This document shows positions 1 to 12,198 of a stretch of 64,000 bases of DNA, piece by piece. Below the pieces are notes generated by a model. The model ran no database searches. It was not told the origin of the DNA and saw only the letters and a program-made list of their open reading frames with translations. The translations under genes were made by a program, and so were the position numbers. Numbering within the stretch: position 1 is the first letter of the stretch; every line of letters starts with the position of its first letter. This DNA comes from Azoarcus sp. (GTDB taxonomy: Bacteria; Pseudomonadota; Gammaproteobacteria; Burkholderiales; Rhodocyclaceae): positions 1 to 64,000 of the forward strand of contig JAITQD010000105.1 in assembly GCA_031289095.1 (NCBI GenBank). Reading direction: 5' to 3'.

Positions 1-2
1 CC

Positions 3-1703
<1,701 letters not shown>

Positions 1704-1733
1704 GGCCAAATCCGCTTCGCCATTCCCGGCCCG

Positions 1734-4700
1734 TTAACTGCGAGCCTTGTCTTGCCGTTCCCCCCAAATCTTCTGCAAGCGCTTCGTCGACACCGGCATC
1801 GGTGTTTTCAGTGCCTGCGCGTACAGCCCCACCCGCAGTTCTTCGAGCAGCCAACGGAAGGCTTCCAGTTCGGGTGCGATGACACCGGCGCGGCGACGGG
1901 CAAGGCTTTCGCGTTCCCAGGGCTGCGCGAGCGATTTCCATTCCGCCATCGCGCTGGCGTCGCGGGCGGAATTCTCACGCAGCTTGTCGAGGCGCATCGC
2001 GGCAGCCTTGAAGTAACGCGGGAAATGGGCGAGACGCTCCCAATCGAAGGCGGACAGAAAATCCGCTGGCAGCAGTGCGGCGACTTGCGCGCGCACGTCG
2101 GCCACGGCGTCGGGAAACACCTTGTTGAGCGTGAGCAGGCGTTTTTGCAGCGCGGCGTTTTCCGCGACCAGTTGCGCGGCCAGCCGCATGAATTCCTGCG
2201 CGACCAAGGTGATGCGCGGACGGGCTTCCTGACAGCGGCGCTCGAAAGCGCCAGCATCGGACGGCAGCGGTTCGCCGAGGCAGCAGCGCGCCAGTGTGGC
2301 TTCGACAAGCCGGGTCTTGAGTTCGGCTTCCGTGCCGAAATCGCGGTATTGCAAGACCAGTTCGCGCAGGCCGGACAGACGCCCGGCAGCTTTCACCTGA
2401 TCCTTGAGCGCGAGGGCAAACAGCCGCGCCAGCCCGCGACGATGCACACGCGCCGCGTCCTCGGGCGTGTCGAAGGGGCGTAGCGAAACGCTGTCGCCGT
2501 CGTCGTGGAGCGCGGGAAAGCCGACCGTCTCATGCCCGCCGATCTTCACTTCGATCAACTCGGGCAACGCGCCGAACGTCCAGGCGGTAAAACCATTGGC
2601 ATCTCTCTTCTCCTCTCCCGCAAGCGGGCGAGGAGAAGACGCCGGCAGGCCGTCATCCACCGTCGCCGCCGCAAAACTTGCCGCAACCTGGTCTTTCAGC
2701 CGCGCGCGCAATTCGCCCAACTGGCGCGACTGCCCAAGCACGCGGCCATGTTCGTCGACGACGCGGAAATTCATGAAGCAGTGCGGCGGCAGGTTTTCCG
2801 GGCGAAAACTCTCCAGCGGCAACTTGAGATGCACGCGCTCCTCAATGAAGTGCTGGAGCGCCTTGAGAAGCGGGCCGTTGCGCTCGAATTCACCCGCCTC
2901 GCAGGCGTCCATGAACGCCGCCGCACTCGCGGCGAGCGGTTGCAGCCGATGGCGGATTTTTTGCGGCACGGTTTTCATCAGCGCCGTCACTTTTTCTTCC
3001 AGCAAGCCCGGCGCCAACCATTCGCAACGCTGTGCCGGCACTTGGTTGAGCATCGCCAACGGCACGATGAGCGTCACACCATCGTCGGCCTCATCGGGCT
3101 GGTGGCGGTAATCGAGCCTGAGCCGCTGGCCGAGCACGTCGAGCGCGGGTGGAAAGCGTTCGCTGGTCACGCCTTCCGCCTCGTGGCGCATGAGCTGTTC
3201 GCGCGAGAGATGGAGCAGCTTCGGCGCGTCTTTTTCCGCCTGTTTGCGCCAAGGCTCGAACGATGCAAGATCGACGACGTTCGCGGGTATTTTGCTGTCG
3301 TAGAAAGCTTCTATCAGGGTTTCGTCGACAAGCACGTCCGGGCGGCGGGTCTTGTGTTCCAGCCGTTCGATTTCGGCCACGAGCTTGCGGTTGTGGGCGA
3401 GAAACCCCATCGTGCGCGCCGGCCCTTCGGCAATGTCGCCTGCGACCAGTCCTTCGCGGATAAACAGTTCGCGGCACAGCGCCGGGTCGACGTCGCGGTA
3501 CGGCACGCCCCGTCGCGGCCAAAGGGTGAGGCCGTAAAGCACGCCGCGTTCCCAGGCGCGCACGCTGCCGGCAGCCTTCGACCAGTGCGGTTCAAACATT
3601 TGCCGCCGAATCAGGTGGTCGCCGACTTCTTCCACCCATTCCGGCTCAATGCGGGCAAGGCAACGCCCGAACAGGCGCGAGGTCTCGACCTGTTCGGCGG
3701 CCACAATCCACTTGCCCGCCTTTTTCGCCAGCATTGATCCCGGATGCGGCCAGAAACGGATGCCGCGTGCGCCAAGATAACTGCCCGCCTGCGGGCCAGC
3801 GGCTTCTTCCGCCTTGCAGCCGATGCTGCCGAGCAGTCCGGCGAGCAGCGATTTGTGGATTGTTTCGTAGTTCGCGGGCTGTTCGTTGATTTTCCAGCCA
3901 TGTTCGACGCACAAAGTGTGCAGTTGCGCATACACATCGCGCCATTCGCGCATGCGCAGGTACGAGAGGAAATGGCGGCGGCACCACTGTTTCTGCTGGT
4001 TGCCGGATTCGTGGCGCTGCACCTCACCCCAGGCTTTCCACAAATTCCAGTACCAGAGAAATTCGGACTGCCGATCTTGTTCCGCGCCGCGAAACTGCGC
4101 GTGAGCCTGCTCCGCCGCGCCGGGGTTCTCGCGCGGACGTTCGCGCGGTTCCTGCACCGAGAGCGCGGCGGCAATCGCCAAGACTTCGGCCAGTGCCCCG
4201 CGTTCGCGCGCGGCCAGCATCATTCGTCCGATGCGGGGGTCGAGCGGCAGCTTCGCCAGTTCGCGCCCGATGGGCGTGAGCACACGCGCCGCCGCTTCTC
4301 CCTCATCGCCGATAGCGCCAAGTTCGGCCAACAGTGCGTAGCCGTCGCCGATCAGGCGCGACCCCGGCGGGTCGATGAAGGGGAAATCCTCGACCGCGCC
4401 GAGCTGGAGCGCCTTCATGCGCAGGATCACCCCGGCGAGCGACGAGCGCAGGATTTCGGGATCGGTGTGCGCCGGGCGCCGGTTGAAACCGTCCTCGTCG
4501 TAGAGCCGCAGGCAGATGCCGTCCATCACCCGTCCGCAACGTCCGGCGCGCTGGCGGGCCGAGGCTTGCGACACTTTTTCGACTCGCAACTGTTCAACTT
4601 TGTTGCGCGGCGAGTACCGCTTGATCCGGGCCAGGCCGGTATCGACCACATAGCGCACGCCCGGCACGGTGAGCGAGGTTTCCGCCACGTTGGTCGCCAG

Positions 4701-5762
4701 CACCACCCGACGTCCGCTTGATGCGGCGAACACCCGCGCCTGCTCCCGCGCCGACTGGCGTGCGAACAGCGACAACACCTCGCTGCCGGGCGCAAGCCGG
4801 GCCTTGTGCAAGGCTTCGGCAGCCTCGCGTATCTCGCGCTCGCCGGGGAGGAAAACGAGCACGTCGCCGGGGCCGCAGCGTTGCGCTTCGTCGACGGCGT
4901 CGACCAGCGCATCGTAGAGGTCTCGATTGCGGCTCGCGCGCCCGCCCCGTTCGCCGTCCTTTTTGCTGTCGTCGTCCTCGTCGAGCACCGGGCGGTAGCG
5001 CATCTCGATGGGGTAGAGCCGCCCGGAGACCTCGATCACCGGTGCGGCGCGCTCAGAAGCGTCTGCGAAATGGCGGGCGAAACGGTCGGCGTCGAGTGTG
5101 GCCGAAGTGATGATGAGCTTGAGGTCGGGCCGTTTCGGCAGCAGTGTCTTGAGGTAGCCGAGGAGAAAGTCGATGTTGAGGCTGCGCTCGTGCGCCTCGT
5201 CGATGATGATGGTGTCGTAGGCCGAAAAGAGCGGATCGCCCTGCGTTTCGGCCAGCAGAATGCCGTCAGTCATCAGTTTGATGTAGCTTTCCGCGCTGGT
5301 GTGGTCGCTGAAGCGAATCTTGTAGCCCACCGCGCCCCCGAGCGGGCTGCCAAGTTCCTGCGCGATGCGCGCGGCGGTGGCGCGCGCCGCCAGCCGGCGC
5401 GGCTGGGTGTGGCCGATCAGCCCCGCTACGCCGCGCCCGAGAGAAAGGCAAATCTTCGGCAATTGTGTGGTCTTGCCGGAGCCGGTTTCGCCACAGACGA
5501 TGAGGGTCTGATGCACGGCGAACGCAGCGGCAATGTCATCGCGCCGGGCGGAGACGGGGAGTTCAGGGGGAAAAGTCGGGCTGGGCAGGGAGGCGCGACG
5601 AGCGGTGCAGGCGGCGCGGGAACGGGCCAGAAGGGCGTCAAAGTCGGCTTGCGCGGCGGAGTTGCCGCGCCCGGCGCGCAACTCGCGCCAGAGACGAAGC
5701 AGGCGGGGACGGTCGGCGGTCAGGGCGCCATCGAAGGCTGGGGAACTGGAACGGGACGCCAT
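1734..5762 (-). CDS. hrpA: ATP-dependent RNA helicase HrpA
   Basis: 1342 aa; GETGSGKTTQLPKI Walker A, DEAH box, QRAGRCGR motif VI, long HrpA-type C-terminal region. Confidence 0.95.
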   Translation of the reverse strand: MASRSSSPAFDGALTADRPRLLRLWRELRAGRGNSAAQADFDALLARSRAACTARRASLPSPTFPPELPVSARRDDIAAAFAVHQTLIVCGETGSGKTTQLPKICLSLGRGVAGLIGHTQPRRLAARATAARIAQELGSPLGGAVGYKIRFSDHTSAESYIKLMTDGILLAETQGDPLFSAYDTIIIDEAHERSLNIDFLLGYLKTLLPKRPDLKLIITSATLDADRFARHFADASERAAPVIEVSGRLYPIEMRYRPVLDEDDDSKKDGERGGRASRNRDLYDALVDAVDEAQRCGPGDVLVFLPGEREIREAAEALHKARLAPGSEVLSLFARQSAREQARVFAASSGRRVVLATNVAETSLTVPGVRYVVDTGLARIKRYSPRNKVEQLRVEKVSQASARQRAGRCGRVMDGICLRLYDEDGFNRRPAHTDPEILRSSLAGVILRMKALQLGAVEDFPFIDPPGSRLIGDGYALLAELGAIGDEGEAAARVLTPIGRELAKLPLDPRIGRMMLAARERGALAEVLAIAAALSVQEPRERPRENPGAAEQAHAQFRGAEQDRQSEFLWYWNLWKAWGEVQRHESGNQQKQWCRRHFLSYLRMREWRDVYAQLHTLCVEHGWKINEQPANYETIHKSLLAGLLGSIGCKAEEAAGPQAGSYLGARGIRFWPHPGSMLAKKAGKWIVAAEQVETSRLFGRCLARIEPEWVEEVGDHLIRRQMFEPHWSKAAGSVRAWERGVLYGLTLWPRRGVPYRDVDPALCRELFIREGLVAGDIAEGPARTMGFLAHNRKLVAEIERLEHKTRRPDVLVDETLIEAFYDSKIPANVVDLASFEPWRKQAEKDAPKLLHLSREQLMRHEAEGVTSERFPPALDVLGQRLRLDYRHQPDEADDGVTLIVPLAMLNQVPAQRCEWLAPGLLEEKVTALMKTVPQKIRHRLQPLAASAAAFMDACEAGEFERNGPLLKALQHFIEERVHLKLPLESFRPENLPPHCFMNFRVVDEHGRVLGQSRQLGELRARLKDQVAASFAAATVDDGLPASSPRPLAGEEKRDANGFTAWTFGALPELIEVKIGGHETVGFPALHDDGDSVSLRPFDTPEDAARVHRRGLARLFALALKDQVKAAGRLSGLRELVLQYRDFGTEAELKTRLVEATLARCCLGEPLPSDAGAFERRCQEARPRITLVAQEFMRLAAQLVAENAALQKRLLTLNKVFPDAVADVRAQVAALLPADFLSAFDWERLAHFPRYFKAAAMRLDKLRENSARDASAMAEWKSLAQPWERESLARRRAGVIAPELEAFRWLLEELRVGLYAQALKTPMPVSTKRLQKIWGERQDKARS

Positions 5763-5804
5763 ATCGTCAGGCGCGGACAGGGACAGCCTGCCAGATCACC
5801 TGGG

Positions 5805-5930
5805 GAAACGTTGAATAATACCATTCGCCCTGAGCCTGCCGAAGGGCGCGCCTTGCCGGAGCAAGGGCTTCGACAAGCAGGGGCGGTTCGGAACCGCCCC
5901 TGCCCATGGTTGGAAATTGTTCAGTGCTTC
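5805..5930. repeat. Dispersed repeat copy 1 with inverted termini (GAAACGTTGAAT...ATTGTTCAGTGCTTC)
   Basis: Aligns along its length with 9985-10113; internal strong hairpin GGGGCGGTTC/GAACCGCCCC. Confidence 0.85.
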
Positions 5931-5983
5931 CTTCAAGAACGCCTGATTGGCGTCTTTTTTATTGGCGGCGGGCTTCGCCTTTT

Positions 5984-6448
5984 TCAGTTGCGAGCCTTGA
6001 ACTGGTCGTGGCACGCCTTACAGGTTTTGCCAACGTCGCCGAAGGCAGTCTTTACCGTGGCGGCATCGCCGCTGTCGGCTGCCTTGACGAGTGCGGCGGC
6101 GGCGGTGGCGAAGTTACCGGCCAGCTTGGCGACTTCCGCACCGTTCTGGAACAGTTCGGGCTTGACCGCAGTTTTCTGGTCACCGATGGCTTTTTCGGTG
6201 CCCGGCCCGAAGAGCGCGCCCAGGCCCGAACCGGCGACGGCGGCGACGGCATCAGCCGCAGCCCTGACTTGCGCTGCGTCATAGGCACCGTCGATGTTGG
6301 CCTTGATCTTGCCCATGTTCCAGGACGCGAAACTGTAGGCCGCCTTGCGGTACTTGATCTGGTCTTCGGGCTTGACCTGGGCGGAGGCGCTGCCGGCAAG
6401 GAACAGGGCGGCGGCGCCCAATGCGATGGAAACAGTGATTTTGTTCAT
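5984..6448 (-). CDS. Cytochrome c' (periplasmic monoheme)
   Basis: Signal peptide MNKITVSIALGAAALFLAGSASA; C-terminal CKACHDQFKAR heme motif; four-helix cytochrome c' style sequence. Confidence 0.88.
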   Translation of the reverse strand: MNKITVSIALGAAALFLAGSASAQVKPEDQIKYRKAAYSFASWNMGKIKANIDGAYDAAQVRAAADAVAAVAGSGLGALFGPGTEKAIGDQKTAVKPELFQNGAEVAKLAGNFATAAAALVKAADSGDAATVKTAFGDVGKTCKACHDQFKARN

Positions 6449-6704
6449 GTCTGACCTCATGTCATGGTGGATAGTGTGTGTGGCGGTGGTACTGATCGGC
6501 GCTCCACAGAGCGTCGATGATATTCGACTCGCGCCATAAGTCAAAAAGAAACGCGCGTTGCACATGACGAAGGCAAAAAAAACATTGCTCAAGCTCATGC
6601 GGGACGTGTCGTAAACGCTGGAAAGCGACAGTGACGACAGTGCTAGTCGACAACGGCCCGGAAACAAGGTTCCAGGCGCAACAGTTTGTCAGGAGAATCA
6701 AGCC

Positions 6705-8324
6705 ATGCCTCGTCTCTCGGATACGCCCATCTGGATACGCCTTACCGGCGCGATCTGGCTCATGTTGTTGTTTGCCTGGGGCGTCATGATCGTATGGGAA
6801 ACCAAGGTGAATCGAGGCATCGTCATCGGCCAGGCGCAGGATTTCGCGTACACGGTCAACGAGATGACCCTGGCCGGACTGACCGGGATGATGATTACCG
6901 GCACCGTGGGTCAGCGTGACGTGTTTCTCGACCAGATCAAGGAACTGTCGCTGGTCAACGACCTCAAGGTGATCCGGGGCGAGGCGGTATCGAAGCTTTA
7001 CGGCCCCGGCAACGCTGCTGCGGTGATGCCCGATGAAGTCGAACGTCAGGCGATGGAGAGCCGCAAGCCCTACATGCAGGTGAAATCGGACAGCCGGGGC
7101 GAATACCTGCGGGTGGTGATTCCGTCACTGGCCGCGAAGAATTACCTCGGCAAGGATTGCATCTCCTGCCACGTGGTCGAGGAAGGCGTACCGCTGGGTG
7201 CGGTGAGCATGCACATTTCGCTGCAACATGTGAATGAGGCGGTCACTCGCTTCCGCAACGAGAGCGTGCTGTTCGCCATCGTCGTCTCTCTGCCCCTGAT
7301 CTGGTTCATCTATTTCTTCATTCACCGCTTCGTGACCCGTCCCTTGTCGCACCTGACTTCGGGCCTGTCCGAAATCGCCCAGGGCGGCGGCGATCTCACT
7401 CGCAGGCTGGATGCCGGTCACCGGGATGAAATCGGCCTTGCCGCCGCCACTTTCAATCGCATGCTGGGAACTTTTTCCGGGTTGGTGCGCCAGGTTGGCA
7501 CTTCGGCAACCGCCGTGACCGGGCAGGCGCGCGACCTGACCAAGAGCGCTTCTCTCATCGCCGAAAGTTCGCGCAGCCAGACCGCCAGTTCGGTGCAGGT
7601 CGCCACGGCGGTCGAGGATCTCAACGGCAAGATCGCGTCGATTGCCGATAACTCCGGCTCGGTGCGCGCGCGCTCGCACGAAAGCCTCGTCCGCTCACAG
7701 GCCGGGCAGGCCAGTCTCGGGCAGTTGATCGGCGAATTGGGACAGGTACGGGACGCGGTGAGGCGCATGGCCGATTCAATGAGAGCTTTCGTCAATTCGA
7801 CACAAGCCGTCACCAACATAACCAGGGAAGTGCGCGAGATCGCCGAGCAGACCAACCTGCTTGCGCTCAACGCGGCGATTGAGGCCGCCCGCGCTGGCGA
7901 ACAGGGGCGCGGCTTTGCGGTGGTGGCTGACGAAGTGCGCAAGCTCGCCGGAAAATCGGCGCATTCGGCTGGACAGATCGACGACATCACCAAAGACATC
8001 GGGCAACAGTCGGCTTCGGTGCAGGACGCAATCGCGCGCGGCCTGAACCATATCGAATCGAGTTGCGTCACCGCAGACCGGGTCGTGACCGTGCTGAACG
8101 CAGCCAACGAACTGGTGGTCGAAGTCGGCGGCAGTCTCGACCTGATTTCCACAACCGTGGACGAGCAGCGTAGCAGCAGCGCCACAGTAACGGACGGCAT
8201 CGACTCCATCGCCGCCATGGCGCGCGAGAACGACGTCGCCATCGAAAGCACGGTGGAAGCGGCGCGCAGAATGGAACGGCTGGCCGGGGAATTGCAGGAA
8301 TCGGTGGCGCGCTTCAAGGTGTAA
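6705..8324 (+). CDS. Methyl-accepting chemotaxis protein with periplasmic c-type heme motif
   Basis: TM-periplasmic-TM-HAMP; signalling hairpin [43 protein letters not shown] in sensor domain. Confidence 0.9.
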   Translation: MPRLSDTPIWIRLTGAIWLMLLFAWGVMIVWETKVNRGIVIGQAQDFAYTVNEMTLAGLTGMMITGTVGQRDVFLDQIKELSLVNDLKVIRGEAVSKLYGPGNAAAVMPDEVERQAMESRKPYMQVKSDSRGEYLRVVIPSLAAKNYLGKDCISCHVVEEGVPLGAVSMHISLQHVNEAVTRFRNESVLFAIVVSLPLIWFIYFFIHRFVTRPLSHLTSGLSEIAQGGGDLTRRLDAGHRDEIGLAAATFNRMLGTFSGLVRQVGTSATAVTGQARDLTKSASLIAESSRSQTASSVQVATAVEDLNGKIASIADNSGSVRARSHESLVRSQAGQASLGQLIGELGQVRDAVRRMADSMRAFVNSTQAVTNITREVREIAEQTNLLALNAAIEAARAGEQGRGFAVVADEVRKLAGKSAHSAGQIDDITKDIGQQSASVQDAIARGLNHIESSCVTADRVVTVLNAANELVVEVGGSLDLISTTVDEQRSSSATVTDGIDSIAAMARENDVAIESTVEAARRMERLAGELQESVARFKV

Positions 8325-8378
8325 CGCGGCACGAGCGCCGGAAAAAACCCGGCGGGAAAGCGGCCTCTCGCCAGACCG

Positions 8379-8426
8379 CCATCCGGAAGGGCGCGGTTGA
8401 CGCCGCACCCTTCCGGACGGTTTTTC
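8379..8426. terminator. Probable bidirectional rho-independent terminator
   Basis: Stem CCGGAAGGGCGCGG / CCGCACCCTTCCGG followed by TTTTT, between the convergent MCP and degP-like genes. Confidence 0.75.
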
Positions 8427-9876
8427 AGTCGAGCTTGACCGGCACGAAAATCCGCGCATTGCCGCGCTGGATCAGGAGCGCGAAACGCTTGCCCGCCTTG
8501 TCGAACAGTTGCCGGAATTGCGCCAGCGAGGAAATCTGCTGGCTATTGAGGGTCAGGATCACGTCACCGGGCTGCAAGCCGGACTTGGCCGCTTGCCCGC
8601 CGACCGCCTCAACCAGCAAGCCGCCCGGCACGCCCAGGCGAGACGCTTCACGGGCGTCAAGGGCGCGCAGGGCAAGGCCCAGCTTGTCGAGCGAACCGTG
8701 CGCGTTTTTGTCCTTGCCGGGACGGACGGAGGCGGTGTTTTCCGCTGGCAGTTCGTCGAGTACGGCGGTGATTTCGCGGCTTTTGCCGTCGCGCCAGATG
8801 TCGAGCCTGACCTTGCTGCCCGGTTGCCTGTCGCCGATGATGCGCGGCAGTTCGCTGGATTCACTCACATCCTTGCCATCGACCTTGAGTACGACGTCGC
8901 CCGTTTTAAGACCGGCGCGGTCGGCGGCGCTGCCCGGTTCGATTTGCGCCACCAGCGCGCCGCGCGGCTTGTCGAGGCCGAACGACGGAGCCAGATCCGG
9001 ACTCAGCTCCTGAATGTAGATACCCAGACGGCCACGCTGCACGCGACCGTGCTGCACGAGCTGATCCCTGATCTTCATGGCGACGTCGATGGGAATAGCG
9101 AAAGAAATGCCCATGAAGCCGCCGGAGCGCGAGTAAATTTGTGAGTTGATGCCGATGACTCGTCCATTGAGATCGAACAGGGGGCCGCCCGAGTTGCCGG
9201 GGTTGACGGCGACGTCGGTCTGAATGAAGGGCACGTAATTCTCGTCCGGCAGGCGGCGCGCCTTGGCCGAGATGATGCCGGCGGTAACGGTGTGTTCCAG
9301 GCCGAACGGCGAGCCGATGGCGGCCACCCATTCGCCGACGCGGGCGCGGTCGGGATCGCCGATGGCGACTGTTGGCAGGTTACTGGCTTCGATCTTGATG
9401 ACGGCGACGTCGGTGCGGCGGTCGACGCCGATCACTTTGGCCTTGAATTCGCGCTTGTCGCTCAGTTTGACGGTGACGGTGGCATTGCCGCCTTCGCCGA
9501 CCACATGGGCATTGGTGAGCACGTAGCCATCGCTGCTGACGATGAAGCCGGAACCAATGCCCTGACGGCTGTGTGGCGTGTTGGGAAAGCCGGGCTGGTT
9601 GGGAAAGCCCGGCCCCGGCATGCCGAAGCGGCGCAGGAAATCGAAGAAGGGATCGTTGGCGAAGGGGTTGTCGCCATCATCGGCCTGGATGGTTTCGTTG
9701 ATGCTGATATTGACCACGGCGGGGCCGACTTTTTCGACAAGACTGGCGAAGTCGGGCAGGGCGCGCGGCGCGGACGCGGCGGCGTCCTGGGCGTGGGCAG
9801 AGAGCATAAGCCCGTTTTCAGGCAAGCAGACGGCCACGACGAGCGCCAGGGCCGTAATGGCAAGGGTTTTTTTCAT
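8425..9876 (-). CDS. Periplasmic serine protease, DegP/HtrA/MucD (Do) family
   Basis: Signal peptide; GNSGGPLF catalytic Ser; TNAHVV and DVAVIKI; two PDZ domains. Confidence 0.93.
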   Translation of the reverse strand: MKKTLAITALALVVAVCLPENGLMLSAHAQDAAASAPRALPDFASLVEKVGPAVVNISINETIQADDGDNPFANDPFFDFLRRFGMPGPGFPNQPGFPNTPHSRQGIGSGFIVSSDGYVLTNAHVVGEGGNATVTVKLSDKREFKAKVIGVDRRTDVAVIKIEASNLPTVAIGDPDRARVGEWVAAIGSPFGLEHTVTAGIISAKARRLPDENYVPFIQTDVAVNPGNSGGPLFDLNGRVIGINSQIYSRSGGFMGISFAIPIDVAMKIRDQLVQHGRVQRGRLGIYIQELSPDLAPSFGLDKPRGALVAQIEPGSAADRAGLKTGDVVLKVDGKDVSESSELPRIIGDRQPGSKVRLDIWRDGKSREITAVLDELPAENTASVRPGKDKNAHGSLDKLGLALRALDAREASRLGVPGGLLVEAVGGQAAKSGLQPGDVILTLNSQQISSLAQFRQLFDKAGKRFALLIQRGNARIFVPVKLD

Positions 9877-9984
9877 CAGTGTTCCTCGGTAAAAAGATCA
9901 GGAAAATACGCAACACCCAGCAAAAGCAGGGGCATTTGACAGTATTTTTACCGTGCTGTTCCCGGCATTTTGCCAACTTCTCAG

Positions 9985-10113
9985 GAAACGCTGAATACTA
10001 CCGTTCGCCCTGAGCCTGTCGAAAGGTGCGCCTCGCCGGGGGCAAGGGCTTCAACAAGCAGAGACGGTTCACGAACCGCCCCCTGCCCACGACTGGAACA
10101 AATTCAGCGTTTC
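9985..10113. repeat. Dispersed repeat copy 2 with perfect 12-bp terminal inverted repeats (GAAACGCTGAAT/ATTCAGCGTTTC)
   Basis: Second copy of 5805-5930; contains CGCCCTGAGCCTGTCGAA core. Confidence 0.88.
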
Positions 10114-10237
10114 TTTGGCCAAACTGCGAAGATGCAACATTGGCGCATTCGATCCGTGTTGCGGTAACCACGAATACAGCGCATTCTTTCGCCAGGATGA
10201 TCGCGCGGAATAATCGTTTCCCCCCTGGAAAGATTGC

Positions 10238-11173
10238 ATGACTCTAACATACCTGCGTTATCTCGTCGCGCTGGCGCACGAACGGCATTTCGGCCACGCC
10301 GCCGAAAAGTGTCATGTTTCGCAGCCGACGCTCTCGGTAGCGATCAAAAAAGTCGAAGAAGAACTCGGCATCCAGCTTTTCGAGCGCGGCGCATCCGAGG
10401 TCAAGATCACCGAAACCGGGTGGCGCATCGTCGCCCAGGCCGAAAAAGTGCTGGTCGAAGTGGGCCACATCGAGGAAATCGCCGCCGCTGGCAAGGATCC
10501 GCTCGCCGGGCCGCTGCGGTTGGGCGTGATCTACACCATCGGCCCCTACCTGCTGCCGCGCCTGATCATGCGGGTACACGAACGCGCGCCGCGCATGCCG
10601 CTCATCATCCAGGAAAACTACACAGCCCGTCTGGCCGAGGCGCTCAGACGCGGCGAGATCGACGTCATTGTGGCCAGCCTGCCGTTCGAGGAAGCGGGCA
10701 TCGTCACCCAACCCCTGTACGACGAACCTTTCCGCGTGCTGCTTCCGGTCTCGCACCCATGGTTCCGGCAAGAAAAAATCGCCCCCGCCGCCCTCGCCGG
10801 GGAACAGCTTTTGCTGCTCGGGGCCGGCAACTGCTTCCGCGATCAAGTGCTGGAAGTGTGCCCGCAATGCCGGAGCGTCGGCGGTCTGCAACGCACGCTC
10901 GAAGGCAGTTCGCTCGAAACCATCCGCCACATGGTTGCTTCCGGCCTGGGCGTAACGGTGCTGCCGAGCACGGCGGCGGACGAACTGGACAACAACCCGC
11001 TGGTGGCGGTGCGTCCCTTCGCCAGTCCTGAACCGTCGCGCCGGGTGGTGCTGGCCTGGCGGGTGACTTATCCGCGCAATGGCGCGATCGACATCCTGCG
11101 CGCCGCGATCCTCGACAGCAACCTGCCCGGGGTGCAACCGGTTGGCCCGCAGCCGTCGCACCGGCCAGGATAA
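10238..11173 (+). CDS. oxyR: LysR-type peroxide sensor OxyR
   Basis: LysR HTH at N-term; redox Cys region GAGNCFRDQVLEVCPQC typical of OxyR. Confidence 0.88.
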   Translation: MTLTYLRYLVALAHERHFGHAAEKCHVSQPTLSVAIKKVEEELGIQLFERGASEVKITETGWRIVAQAEKVLVEVGHIEEIAAAGKDPLAGPLRLGVIYTIGPYLLPRLIMRVHERAPRMPLIIQENYTARLAEALRRGEIDVIVASLPFEEAGIVTQPLYDEPFRVLLPVSHPWFRQEKIAPAALAGEQLLLLGAGNCFRDQVLEVCPQCRSVGGLQRTLEGSSLETIRHMVASGLGVTVLPSTAADELDNNPLVAVRPFASPEPSRRVVLAWRVTYPRNGAIDILRAAILDSNLPGVQPVGPQPSHRPG

Positions 11174-11260
11174 TTGGCAGGAGCTTGCGGCGGCCCGAGG
11201 GATTCCGCGCAGGGGCGAGAGGGCGCATGCAGCGCGCCCCTACAGACATTCTTAAAATAT

Positions 11261-11989
11261 TTATAACTTGTGATGTACTTCTTTTCCTATATAGAAGTTT
11301 GTTTCAAGATTTTCAGGATACTTTATAAATTCGCCATTATAGTTCGCAACTTTTTTGAATAAGAAAAAATTAGTGACTGCCATGGATGGCAATATTTTAC
11401 TCAAATATTTTGCGATAAATGGCGAAAATGGATAAAAATTACTACCTTTAAATAGAGTGAGTTCGTAACCGTTTGCCCAGCAAGAATTCATGAAATTGCA
11501 CAGATCATGTTTTGTGAATCCCCGAAGATGTGCGGACGAATTTTTTATACATGTTGGATGCCTTCCCATCATAAGCAGTATGCGATTATGAAACGATGCT
11601 AAGTTAGGGACGCCTATATATAAATATCCTCCAATTTCTAATACCCTGCTAATCTGATCCAATACCCAATAAATCTCTTTTATGTGCTCTAAAACCTGGT
11701 TGGCTACAATAAAATCAAAACTATTGTCAGGATACGGGAATACGAACCTTTCAATATTTATGTTCGAGACCCGGATTCCTTTTGATGAAACGTAATTTGC
11801 ATAATGTATATTGGATTCTATGCCTTCACAATGAACGTTTGGATGTATATTTTTAATAATATCAATGTCTGAGCCGTGTCCAATGCCGACATCAAGAACG
11901 GAAGAAATTTTTAGTTTACTTGCCCAGTTCGCAAGAATCTCTCTCCCATAGTTTAGCCCTTGATCTTCTTTGTGAATTTCTGAAGACAT
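11261..11989 (-). CDS. SAM-dependent class I methyltransferase
   Basis: VLDVGIGHGSD motif I, FDFIVANQVLEHI, IGGYLYIGVPN; start placed at MSSEIHKEDQ within ORF 11261..12181 (coordinate approximate); A+T-rich. Confidence 0.72.
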   Translation of the reverse strand: MSSEIHKEDQGLNYGREILANWASKLKISSVLDVGIGHGSDIDIIKNIHPNVHCEGIESNIHYANYVSSKGIRVSNINIERFVFPYPDNSFDFIVANQVLEHIKEIYWVLDQISRVLEIGGYLYIGVPNLASFHNRILLMMGRHPTCIKNSSAHLRGFTKHDLCNFMNSCWANGYELTLFKGSNFYPFSPFIAKYLSKILPSMAVTNFFLFKKVANYNGEFIKYPENLETNFYIGKEVHHKL

Positions 11990-11999
11990 TTCAACTCCT

Positions 12000-12122
12000 G
12001 ACAAAAGCGGAAGTACTCTGTTTTTCGACGCAGCATGATACCGCAGACATGGTGAGCGGCAAATTGCGCGGGTGGCACTGTAAGGACGCACTTCGTCGTA
12101 GTCGCGCCGGAAGCCGTGCATC
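12000..12122 (-). pseudogene. Degenerate IS3-type transposase C-terminal remnant
   Basis: Minus strand encodes HGFRRDYDEVRPYSA and, after a frame change, VPPAQFAAHH; resembles the (D)YNxxRPHSSLGxxPPAxFAA end of IS3-family integrase domains. Confidence 0.5.
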
Positions 12123-12198
12123 AGCGGTCGAAGACAGCCCCATTCCCGGGCCGCTGCCGTAAAATCCCTCCTTTCCTGCAACGCGCGCCTTCACGCCC

